Shown: positions 41,047 to 49,800 of the stretch, one piece after another
Numbering within the stretch: the stretch's first letter is position 1
How the letters are laid out: every line of letters starts with the position of its first letter
From: a virus
DNA: 64,000 bases
Strand: one strand, 5' to 3'
IMG/VR virus record: IMGVR_UViG_3300035670_000065
Location: 1-64,000 of that record
Translations under genes and position numbers: made by a program
Notes under the pieces: model-generated
Database searches by the model: none
What the model was told of the DNA's origin: nothing
What the model saw: the letters and a program-made list of their open reading frames with translations, nothing else

Positions 41047-41075
41047 ATTATACCATGGGAGGTACCATGTGTCAA
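41047..41075 (-). promoter_or_regulatory. Minus-strand sigma-70 promoter with repeat-bearing spacer
   Basis: On the minus strand: perfect TTGACA (41070-41075), 17-base spacer, perfect TATAAT (41047-41052). The + strand carries TACCATG at 41051-41057 and again at 41063-41069; the spacer also contains CATGG/CCATG as an inverted repeat. This could be an operator. It lies in the only sizeable gap of the right half. Confidence 0.75.
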
Positions 41076-41093
41076 TGATAGAAATTTATCACC

Positions 41094-41459
41094 CTACTTA
41101 GTATCGTGCTTGTGCAATTCTATCATCTGGTCCTGCATTTGCTTCTGCCAGGTTACTAGAAACTCCTGTCTAGTATTCATAATATCTACTTGTTCCTTAA
41201 GACCTATAAATCTAGTATTATCAAGCTGCATATGATACCACATTATTGAGCCTCCGAACATTAGAGCTAGAAATACAAAGCATACTAGAACAAACATACC
41301 TTTAATAAAAGTTATATGCTGGTCTAATACTTTACTAATAGACTTGACAGTACCGAGGTCATAACTAGTGGCCTGCATACGCTCCAAGGAATGCTCAATT
41401 TCAGCCAGAACTTGTTTAGACTTAATTACATCTGGGTCTAATGATCTTGAATCATCCAT
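41094..41459 (-). CDS. Membrane-anchored coiled-coil protein
   Basis: A 121-residue protein with an N-terminal charged helix, one transmembrane segment at about 54-76 (GMFVLVCFVFLALMFGGSIM), then a helical Gln-rich C-terminus. It overlaps the next upstream gene, which has a similar design in reverse order (transmembrane first). Possibly a membrane partner of the neighbouring proteins. Confidence 0.6.
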   Translation of the reverse strand: MDDSRSLDPDVIKSKQVLAEIEHSLERMQATSYDLGTVKSISKVLDQHITFIKGMFVLVCFVFLALMFGGSIMWYHMQLDNTRFIGLKEQVDIMNTRQEFLVTWQKQMQDQMIELHKHDTK

Positions 41460-41893
41460 CTTGCATCCTTTTCTAGCATCTCTACTTTAGTTAATAGTCG
41501 TGCATTCTCGGTATTGAGAATCTGCATATTTCCCTTACAGTCGTCTAAATTGTCTCCCAGCCTATCTACTAGCTCTTTAAGAATGCGTACTTGGCTAGTA
41601 AGGTGCTGAACCTCTAAAGTTAACTTTGCTACCTTAGATATGGCTTCCATACGCTCGGCTTCACTAACTTGTAACTTTACCTGTATCTTAGAAGACTCCT
41701 CGAATGCTTTATCCCGCTGTTTCTCTAGATGAGTAATTACGCTTTCCTCTGCTCTATCTTTAACGATTTCTACAGTATCTCTGCTAACCTTTCGTTTTAG
41801 AGCTAAAGCTATGCCACCCAGTGTAGTGGCTGCAGTTATTAATCCAGTTATAATCGTATTTAAATCTAATTGCAAAGCTATTGGATCACTCAT
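41438..41893 (-). CDS. Membrane-anchored long coiled-coil protein
   Basis: A 151-residue protein. N-terminal hydrophobic helix at about 12-32 (TIITGLITAATTLGGIALAL), then over 100 residues of predicted coiled coil (KVAKLTLEVQHLTSQVRILK). The topology resembles an i-spanin, but a better spanin pair exists at 27.7-28.3 kb. Overlaps both neighbours. Confidence 0.6.
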   Translation of the reverse strand: MSDPIALQLDLNTIITGLITAATTLGGIALALKRKVSRDTVEIVKDRAEESVITHLEKQRDKAFEESSKIQVKLQVSEAERMEAISKVAKLTLEVQHLTSQVRILKELVDRLGDNLDDCKGNMQILNTENARLLTKVEMLEKDARWMIQDH

Positions 41894-42314
41894 TTTTCTT
41901 CTCCCAATCTATGGGATACCTAACAAGTATCCACCAACTCATTATAGCTGCTACGATTTCTGCACTAATTGCCGCAGGTGGGGGGTACACACTAAGTAGC
42001 ATTGCTACACATGACCCTGTCCATAGCATACATCCCAGTACTGCATCGGTTACTAATAATAGCTTATCTCTGGACTTATGTATAATAGAGTACAATCCAG
42101 CCAATCCTTGGAGCCCAAATAATATAGCCCAAGTAGTTTCATTTGCAAACTTACTCATGAGAGTATAAGTTGGCCGAGCGAATGTATCGCCCGGCCAAAA
42201 TAGTAGAAATGACCAAAATATAGAAGCTAAAGACACGAAGAATCTAGAAGCAATTAGGTCCGAGCCCCACATAATATCGTGGAGCCTCATTTTAAGAAAT
42301 TGATAGTAGCTCAT
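41886..42314 (-). CDS. Multi-pass membrane protein
   Basis: A 142-residue protein with about four hydrophobic segments (FFVSLASIFWSFLLFW; ETTWAILFGLQGLAGLYSII; LLLVTDAVLGCMLWTGSCVA; ISAEIVAAIMSWWILV). It could be a further holin or antiholin, or a superinfection-type membrane protein. Unrecognised family. Confidence 0.6.
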   Translation of the reverse strand: MSYYQFLKMRLHDIMWGSDLIASRFFVSLASIFWSFLLFWPGDTFARPTYTLMSKFANETTWAILFGLQGLAGLYSIIHKSRDKLLLVTDAVLGCMLWTGSCVAMLLSVYPPPAAISAEIVAAIMSWWILVRYPIDWEKKNE

Positions 42315-42586
42315 TTGAAGAAAGACCTAATAAAATACCATACGCTCTCATGGCTAGCCTTATGGTGCACTGGATCAGCTTTAGGGAACCCAACATCAAC
42401 TAGGTTTTGAAACCTTTCATTCTGATCTGCTACTACTTCAGTTAGTACCCCCATCTCTTCCCTAATGTGTGCCTCTAGTCTGGAGTCAATACGTTGTACA
42501 ATATCTAATAACTCTATAATTAGGTCATCTGAGTGTCTGTGATGTTGCGTTGGTTTAGGGTCTGTATCACGATTATGTTCTTCCAT
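42311..42586 (-). CDS. Hydrophilic His-rich helical protein
   Basis: A 91-residue protein with a charged N-terminus (TQHHRHSDDL), a central helix (LLDIVQRIDSRLEAHIREEM) and an aromatic C-terminus. It overlaps the multi-pass protein by 4 bases. Unknown. Confidence 0.5.
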   Translation of the reverse strand: MEEHNRDTDPKPTQHHRHSDDLIIELLDIVQRIDSRLEAHIREEMGVLTEVVADQNERFQNLVDVGFPKADPVHHKASHESVWYFIRSFFK

Positions 42587-42594
42587 GTACCCTC

Positions 42595-43059
42595 CTATTC
42601 TAAATAAATCAGAGGTTTATTTATCTCCTTAATAAATTCAGACGGTATATTAGAGCCGGAATTAAGATTAAGTATTTTTCTTACATATTCTACGCACTGT
42701 ACTCCCGGCATCGCTTCTATATTAGATAGAGATAATACGGCGTCTAGTATTGAATAATCCGTAATCCCTATATCAGAGAAAGCTCTGTCTTCCATTTCCG
42801 CTGTGAAATCCATATCCATATGAATAACTGAGAAAGGTAGAAAGTTACTTAAAGGTACTACTCTAACTTTAGGAGGAACAGCTTCTAAAACAAGTAGTCT
42901 ACCCCTATAATTCCAAGCTACTCCTACATGAATATAATCGGAACTTGTAAAGGTTTTTACTAGTAGCCCTTTTAAATCATACAGGGAACTAAGTCCCCTG
43001 TATGACCAGACTAGAATATCACCAGATTTAATCTTATCGCGATATTCTACGTACTTCAT
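42595..43059 (-). CDS. Permuted NlpC/P60-type (YiiX/LRAT-like) papain-fold hydrolase
   Basis: A 154-residue protein. SGDILVWSY is the usual opening strand, then DYIHVGVAW with H44, a polar residue at E59 (VLEAVP), and C122 in VQCVEYV. His before Cys is the circularly permuted order of YiiX/YaeF/LRAT-like NlpC/P60 relatives. These act as amidases, thioesterases or acyltransferases on lipids or peptides, so peptidoglycan is not assured. The stop/start overlap with the papain-like gene shows they are expressed together. Confidence 0.75.
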   Translation of the reverse strand: MKYVEYRDKIKSGDILVWSYRGLSSLYDLKGLLVKTFTSSDYIHVGVAWNYRGRLLVLEAVPPKVRVVPLSNFLPFSVIHMDMDFTAEMEDRAFSDIGITDYSILDAVLSLSNIEAMPGVQCVEYVRKILNLNSGSNIPSEFIKEINKPLIYLE

Positions 43060-44168
43060 GATGCTCTATTCTCTTCGCTTTCAGAGAACTCACACAATGC
43101 ATCTACTCTAGTAATCTGAGGTAGAGGATTCAACCTTAGTTTCCAATACAACGCGCCAGCCGGCTCTGGATCACGTTTAAGTACGTTATTGTATAGTAGC
43201 TTTACATAGGTCTCATCATCTACATTAGAGCCAAATCTACTAATAAACTCTGGGCTATTGATAAACTCTTTAGCAAGTACCTGAAGAGGTATACCTCTTT
43301 TAAGTTCCCCTGTCCAGTATTCCAAACCCTTAGGCTCTGGTGCACGGTTAAGTGCTGCTTTGTAAAGCCTAATAACCATCTGCTCATGTGGATCCATAGT
43401 CATTCCTGCAAATTGTGTAAATACCCATAAGTCGTGAATATCTGCTTGAGCAAATCCGTAAGGTATAAAGGCGTATCCATTATTACCCCAACCTGTACCC
43501 CAAGAGTTTTCAACAATCCAACATTGTTTATTATCATCATAACCTACAATAAGCATAGCATGGCTACCAATAGCTGGTTTTGTATAATAACTATTAACTA
43601 TATACCACTGGTATATTTCGCCATCAGAGTTATCAGTCTTAGGAAAGTCTAAGAAAGGGGCTTTTAGAAACATACCTACAAGCACTGGACAACCTAATGC
43701 TAGAGCGGTTTTAACCCCTATCATATTGTAGTTCTCAATACGTTCGTATCTACCTACTTTCCATGCTTCTGCTTCTTTATATGCCTGTTCAGGCGGTTTA
43801 TCATTAACTGCCCAAGTTACAAAAGGCCACGTAGATTCTAGGCATACTCCTTGCTTATTGAGGCAACGACATATATCTCGCATATATGCTCCCCCATCTT
43901 GACCATGAAGATTAGGGTACTCAGCACGCTCGTTATAGTATAGGAACAATCTAGAGAAGTCTAGCTCTTTTCCGGCTCTCTTAGCCCAGATTTCGCAGGC
44001 ACTAACTCCCGCATTTGCGGTGCAGGAGTTAGTGTTCTGTTGGTTCTCTATATTACCAGCGTACTTTCTAAGGTCTACAACTGGGGGCAATCCAGTTGTA
44101 GTTCCTGTAAATACATAATCCCTAGGGTCGGGTAAATCTGGTTTTAGGTTAGTTAATTGATAGGTCAT
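43056..44168 (-). CDS. Papain-like (C1) cysteine protease with two C-terminal DUF4214 repeats
   Basis: A 370-residue protein. The protease part has the full catalytic set: oxyanion Q43, nucleophile C49 (QNTNSC), H203 (GSHAML) and N221 (ENSWGTGWG). It has no signal peptide and no obvious prodomain; the start includes LPDPRDY, typical of bacterial and viral C1 peptidases. Residues 262-310 and 318-345 are two DUF4214-type repeats (LYKAALNRAPEPKGLEYW; LYNNVLKRDPEPAGALYW). DUF4214 also occurs at the end of the tape measure protein, so a virion-linked role is plausible. Confidence 0.85.
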   Translation of the reverse strand: MTYQLTNLKPDLPDPRDYVFTGTTTGLPPVVDLRKYAGNIENQQNTNSCTANAGVSACEIWAKRAGKELDFSRLFLYYNERAEYPNLHGQDGGAYMRDICRCLNKQGVCLESTWPFVTWAVNDKPPEQAYKEAEAWKVGRYERIENYNMIGVKTALALGCPVLVGMFLKAPFLDFPKTDNSDGEIYQWYIVNSYYTKPAIGSHAMLIVGYDDNKQCWIVENSWGTGWGNNGYAFIPYGFAQADIHDLWVFTQFAGMTMDPHEQMVIRLYKAALNRAPEPKGLEYWTGELKRGIPLQVLAKEFINSPEFISRFGSNVDDETYVKLLYNNVLKRDPEPAGALYWKLRLNPLPQITRVDALCEFSESEENRAS

Positions 44169-44182
44169 ATAGGTTCTCCAAT

Positions 44183-44545
44183 TTAGGGTGTTAATATTTC
44201 CAAGGATCTGCCAACTGTAAGTATTCCAGCAGTCTCAAGGGCTTCTACACCCTCTATTGTACGAATATCAGTTAAATCTACAATGCTTGCCGCGCTTAAA
44301 TCATCTAACCAGATTTTAATTAATAAATTGGTTGTTGCAGCAGTATATATCGCTACCTTTTCTTCATTAGTAAACCTACTACGAAAATCTAAAACACTTA
44401 ATTTACTTGTAGGAGATTCTAATATATTAAATTGCTTAAATGGATCTACAAATATAGTACTTTCTGTACGCCAGCCCTGTTCTTTTTCATCCCATTCTAT
44501 AGAATTTGATTCTATTAGTAATTGCTCACCATTCATTAGTTTCAT
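44183..44545 (-). CDS. Small tail-region protein, possible fibre assembly partner
   Basis: A 120-residue protein. Beta N-terminus, then helical VAIYTAATTNLLIKIWLDDL and TIEGVEALETAGILTVGRSL. Such small proteins often sit behind a fibre gene and assist folding. Its start overlaps the stop of the 535-residue gene. Confidence 0.5.
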   Translation of the reverse strand: MKLMNGEQLLIESNSIEWDEKEQGWRTESTIFVDPFKQFNILESPTSKLSVLDFRSRFTNEEKVAIYTAATTNLLIKIWLDDLSAASIVDLTDIRTIEGVEALETAGILTVGRSLEILTP

Positions 44546-46149
44546 TTGGTACCTCTCAATGTAGCAGTGGTACCAATAACTGAGCCTTTACATCCTGGTA
44601 CTGTTGCAGTAGTAGAATCAAAAACTCCACCTGCACTAAATTGCTGATTAATAGTATATGTACCTTCTGTAGCAATTCGGATAGTTTGCCCAACAGTTTT
44701 AGATTCTAAAGCAACTCCTAAGATAGATTTACGAGCAGTATTATAATAAAAATCTGCTATATATAAAGCTCCTGGTTCCTTAAATGTGCCTACAATATTT
44801 CCGGAGGAGTGAAGTATTGCGCTTGAGGCTAAAATTGGATTCCCATTATCTCCTCTTAGTATAACAGCATTACCAACACTCCCACCTAAAGGTGTGCAAG
44901 TAAATATAGCTGCATCATAACTACCGTCACTATTGGCATAAGATATGCGATATATAACAAAACCTGAAGCACCTAAGTTAAATGCTTTGATTGCTGTGCC
45001 AGTAGTACTGGTAGTACCCCCATTCAAGCCACTGGCAGTTAAGGACCTTACTGGTAATACGTTTTTTCCGGTTGCATCATATGTGCTAAGATGAGAAGTA
45101 GTACTATATTGAGTTATAACTGCAAAATCTCCAGAATCTAGAGGGACTATAGCTGGTCGTAAGCTAGTAACTACACTAACACCCAAGTCAATTAAACTTC
45201 CTACTGTAGCATTACTAGAGTTATAGATTTGTAAGTCTGGATAACTAGAGCCCTCTCCAAATACAAAAACAAGATTACCATTAGATAGCTCAAAAATTGA
45301 TTTATCTCCATAAGGTATAGCATTTGCACTACTACTGCCTACAGTAGTTAAACTACCTATAATAACTCCACTAGAATTATATCTTGCAAACTTCATTCCT
45401 GCTGTAGCGGTGGACCTATAATAATATATAATAAAATCATTATTAGAACACCCCAATACTTCGAAGTGATAAGGATTACAATTTGATTCTACAATAGTTT
45501 CACTACCTTGAAGTACTCCTGATGGATCATATCTTCTAAAGGTTGCATTAAGAGTAGTTAATTCTGCATAAGCTATTATAAAGTTTCCATTAGGGGTAAC
45601 ATCTATGGCCCAGTAATTATAAGCTGTACTACTCATAGAGTCCACAGTAGTAGCTGCTACAGCTACTGTTCCATCGTTATTATATATAGCAAATTTAATA
45701 GTAGAAGAGGTATTCCACACTACTACAAATTTAGTGCTATTTAATTTATGAATACTGTATCCACCTATACTAGTATCACTAGTTACTGTTACTTTAGATA
45801 TTACGTCAGCCCCCAAAATATTCCGTATTCTAAATTGTAAGTTACTACTAGCTGAGGAACCATTTCCGGAATATAGAAAAACAATATTACCATTTTCTAA
45901 CTCACATACAAAATCATTCATTTTGATATCTATGGTGTAGTTTGCATTGGTTTCCATAGGTGCTGGTGCTTTAATCGCACTACATCCTGCGGTAGTAATA
46001 TTCTCATTAGCAATGCCTAATGCAGCATAAGATTTAAGTACTTTACCTTGTTCAGAGTTAGTAACTAAATCACCGGATGTAATTGTACCTCCAGCTAGTG
46101 CACGGATAACGGCTTGTTGATTAATATTACTTGTAGTATTAATGCCCAT
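44542..46149 (-). CDS. Tail fibre-type protein with repeated beta blades
   Basis: A 535-residue protein. The N-terminal 60 residues resemble a fibre base. Repeats of about 50 residues carry ELENGNIVFLYSGNG, TPNGNFIIAYAEL, ELSNGNLVFVFGEGS and HSSGNIVGTF. The repeated [ND]GN-[IL]V-F motif suggests a beta-propeller. Probably a receptor-binding protein. Confidence 0.65.
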   Translation of the reverse strand: MGINTTSNINQQAVIRALAGGTITSGDLVTNSEQGKVLKSYAALGIANENITTAGCSAIKAPAPMETNANYTIDIKMNDFVCELENGNIVFLYSGNGSSASSNLQFRIRNILGADVISKVTVTSDTSIGGYSIHKLNSTKFVVVWNTSSTIKFAIYNNDGTVAVAATTVDSMSSTAYNYWAIDVTPNGNFIIAYAELTTLNATFRRYDPSGVLQGSETIVESNCNPYHFEVLGCSNNDFIIYYYRSTATAGMKFARYNSSGVIIGSLTTVGSSSANAIPYGDKSIFELSNGNLVFVFGEGSSYPDLQIYNSSNATVGSLIDLGVSVVTSLRPAIVPLDSGDFAVITQYSTTSHLSTYDATGKNVLPVRSLTASGLNGGTTSTTGTAIKAFNLGASGFVIYRISYANSDGSYDAAIFTCTPLGGSVGNAVILRGDNGNPILASSAILHSSGNIVGTFKEPGALYIADFYYNTARKSILGVALESKTVGQTIRIATEGTYTINQQFSAGGVFDSTTATVPGCKGSVIGTTATLRGTK

Positions 46150-46152
46150 AGT

Positions 46153-46467
46153 TTACTCCTCAAATCCGTAAATATTAACAGATACATTTGCTAAACTGGA
46201 GTAAGTTACTACGTATTTACCAGTATCCGCAATGACTCCGGTTACTTCAAAAGTGCCATTAGCATCAACTACTGCATCATATACAAGATACTCAGAAGCC
46301 GCTGGTGTAGTAGTAGTAGTGCACACTGCTAGTCTTACTGTAGCTGGAGTAGTATTACGATTACAGAAGTTCACAGTGCATATCCAAGCTTTTGAAGCTG
46401 GCACAGCCGTAGAAGCAGTATTAGTTACAGCTACTAAATCTGCTTTATATAAATTCTTTGCAGGCAT
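46153..46467 (-). CDS. Small virion beta protein
   Basis: A 104-residue Thr/Val/Ala-rich beta-sandwich-like protein (AWICTVNFCNRNTTPATVRL). It resembles small accessory fibre proteins that accompany large fibres. Unrecognised. Confidence 0.55.
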   Translation of the reverse strand: MPAKNLYKADLVAVTNTASTAVPASKAWICTVNFCNRNTTPATVRLAVCTTTTTPAASEYLVYDAVVDANGTFEVTGVIADTGKYVVTYSSLANVSVNIYGFEE

Positions 46468-46821
46468 TTACATGCTCCCCATAAAATAGGCTTTTCCTAA
46501 TGAACTACCTGCCGATACATTGGCATCTAGCTTATTAATAGCCTGCAGGATTGTGTCGCTGGCTGATATAGTACCTGCTGCAGATGTAAAGCCTGTTAAT
46601 AACTGTCCTGTAACATCTGCAGCTGTAGCAGCCGCCACAGTACCGGATGAGGACTTCAGCAATCCGGAAGTGACTGCAGACATAGTAATAGAACCTACAT
46701 TAATCGCCTCACTGTTCTGGAATGCCATATTACCCACATCTGATACAGTTACTGCAGCTGTGGGTCCTGTGGCGGTAATTACCTTACCGCCCAGGTTAAT
46801 ACCTTCTTTTACTTTAAACAT
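46468..46821 (-). CDS. Short fibre-like protein
   Basis: A 117-residue protein: MFKVKEGINLGGKVITATGP, then SSGTVAAATAADVTGQLLTG. The layout is like N-terminal attachment and shaft segments of phage fibres, but with no head domain. It may be a truncated fibre or an adaptor for the 1240-residue protein encoded just upstream. Confidence 0.55.
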   Translation of the reverse strand: MFKVKEGINLGGKVITATGPTAAVTVSDVGNMAFQNSEAINVGSITMSAVTSGLLKSSSGTVAAATAADVTGQLLTGFTSAAGTISASDTILQAINKLDANVSAGSSLGKAYFMGSM

Positions 46822-46856
46822 AACTCGTCCCTTTCTTTGAATCGGAGTTAATTACT

Positions 46857-49800
46857 TTATAAAATCCTATTTGCTTGGAATACATAGGCATATGTAGTTA
46901 ATGGAGCTGAGGCAGATAGCTGCACTTTAGGGGCTGCTGATGCAGTTCTAAATACTCTACAATAAACTGCAGTTGCCGTACCACCGTCACCTGCCTTCAT
47001 TAGAGGTATTTCAGTAAACTCGTCATTAAGAGTTGCTGCTCCATTACCAGAGAACCATGGGAGCACCCCATAGTAGAATTCATTAGTACCGGCCTGAATA
47101 CGAATATTATAAGAGCCAGATACAAAAGTAGTTCCTGAGATACCTGTGTCAGTCCATGAACCATTAGTTAGTACAATACTTGCAGTAGTATACCCATATC
47201 GTCCATCCGATATACTTGTATCATACGATGCACCTAGGGCTAATTTAATACCATTAGGAAAGTATACTATACTACTATCACCATTACGAGTACAGATATG
47301 TACCCATGATGATGGTATATCCAATGCTGAAGTATAGGTTACTACTCTAAAGTTAGCTGCTAAAGAAGTTGATGCTCCACCTATTGGTAGGATGTAGTAT
47401 AAAGAGGTCCAGGTGGCTAAAGGAATGCCTGCTGCGGTAGCTGTTACATTAGCTGCTCCCCCGGCCCCTGTAATGGTCCCCGTAGTGGGGCAATATATGT
47501 CAAAGTATCCAGTTGTACCATACTTGGCACCATTACCGTTATTAATAGAAATAAATCTAGCAGACCAGAGCACGTCACCTGCAGCACTTACAGTTATTGT
47601 GCCCCCACCGTTAATAGTTGCATTAGCTCTTAAATCTGCTAACCCTAGGGAAGCTTTGAAGCCTTGGGCAGTGTTTTTTCGTATAAATACATCTGTAGAA
47701 CTATAGAATATAGTATCAGTAGTAGCTTCTATTGCAGAATGGGAAGCACTTAAGTAAGCTGCTTGTACAAACTCTGCGGCAGATACTCGACCTGGTACTA
47801 CTAAGGATCCCGTTGTGTTACTTAAAGGCAGGCCTGATGAAGTTCCCGAAGCTGAAGGAGTTGTTTGAGTATAGCTATTTGTTGTGCTAGTGTAAAAATT
47901 GGCCTGGGCTCCGGTAGCCCCTACATATATTCTATAAGAAGTAGCTCCAGGTACTGCAGTCCAAGTCCAAGTAATAGAAGCTGTACTCCCTGTAGTTACT
48001 ACACCAGCAGATTCGACACCAGGTAAAGTAGATAGTCCATTGATATCAATCGCTACGATTCTGGCATACGTAGTAGTCGCCGCCATTGATCCGCCTGATG
48101 CGGATGGAGTTCCTGAAGGAGTTCCTGGGGTGGTTAGTGCAACTATTGTGACACCGTTGGTAATGGAAGTACCTGCTCCCAATAAAGAGGCTGACCCAGT
48201 AGTTCCAGATAGTGTAAATCTTGTAGTATTATTAGTTGATAAAGCTATTTGACCTGCTTGCTCTGTAGTAAGCACTAGGGTTCCAGTACCTTTATGGCGT
48301 ATTCCGGAGCCTGCATTAGTTCCGCCATTATCTCTTATTATACGTAAACCATAATCCGTATAAGTTGTATCTCCTATTAGATCTATATAGGAATTACCAC
48401 TACCAGTTCTACCATTTCCTAACTCAATTCTACAAGATCCTGTAGATACAGTAGTATCTCCTACAAATAACTGTCCGGAGCTTACAGTAACGGTGCCTGC
48501 CGAGTCAATCCGCATACGTTCAGTTAATGTATTTGTCGCGCCAGCGGTGTAGAACCGCATATTTGACAGGTAGGCACCTTCTACATAACTACGAATGGAG
48601 CCTAGGTAGTTTGCTCCTATAGCAACCATGTCCACGGCGGCGTAATCACTAACATCACCACCCATAACATCAATGGTTATAGCCGCGTTATCCGCTCCAG
48701 CCACTCCATCTCTTACATGAAGCTTAGATAGAGGAGCGCTGGCACCTCCTAAAGACATTCTCTGTGTTGAAGTAATTCTCATCGCTTCAGTCGGACTACT
48801 CGCACCGTCAGCCGTGGTGCTGAATGCAAGATACGTCGGCATCTCCGTAGTGGTTGGAGTGCTTTCGCAGTAGGCAGTGATGTATGCGCCATCGCGCATG
48901 ATTGGGGTACCACCATCAACACCTGAGAATGTTAGTCGTCCAAGAATGTCTCCCGTCTGGACTGTGCCGCCCGTGTAAGTATCGACCGTCGTTGCGCGGT
49001 TGCGGGCAAGAAACAACATTGGGTTATTCGTTGCACTGTTGGCGAAGATGCCAATAGATGATGAAGATGCACTAGAACTGGCTGAGTTGACTTGCAGTTG
49101 AGGAATAAGACCAGCACCGCCACCTTGCGACGATCCCGGTACAGTTGCGCCCACTACAGTTCTTCCGTTCGCATCAATCACAAACGGCGTACTATCCGGC
49201 GAAGCACTATCCTCCACCACAAACGCATTACCTGTGCCGGTGTTCGTCACCGTCAGCGCAGCACTGGCACTGTTGCTCAATATCGTCGTCGCGCCTTTGA
49301 TCGCGTGGGTGTCGGTGGCTTCAGCGTCACCTATAGTTGCATTTCCAGTTATTACTACATCATTAAATACATTACTACCAGATACTGAACCTAGAGATAC
49401 AGTCCATAAGGCATAGGTACCGGAACCTGCTATAATAGTTACATCTATAGTTAAGGATCCAGTACCACTATTATAAGCGGTTACTACGCCTGCCATCCTA
49501 GTGGAAGGTACTGTAGTATATGCAATAACTAGGTCCATACCTACTACTATTGCTTTACCTGTTTGAATAGTTAATGTTTTAGAACCTGTCCCTATAGTTA
49601 AACTAGTAGTACTAGTAGCATTAGTACCGGGGGCATTTAAAGCCGTTAGTGCAGAGGCTGCAGCATTAGTGGCGTGTGTACCTGCTGTAGTAGCTGAATT
49701 AGCTGCCGCAGTAGCGGAGTTAGAAGCATTAGTAGCGTGAGTAGAAGCAGTACTAGCCCAGTTAGAAGCTGTAGTTGCTGAGTTAGCTGCATTAGTAGCA

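Noticed and set aside
41438-41893. Considered as a second i-spanin
   Set aside because: A membrane helix plus coiled coil fits, but no lipoprotein gene overlaps or adjoins it, and a proper spanin pair lies at 27.7-28.3 kb.
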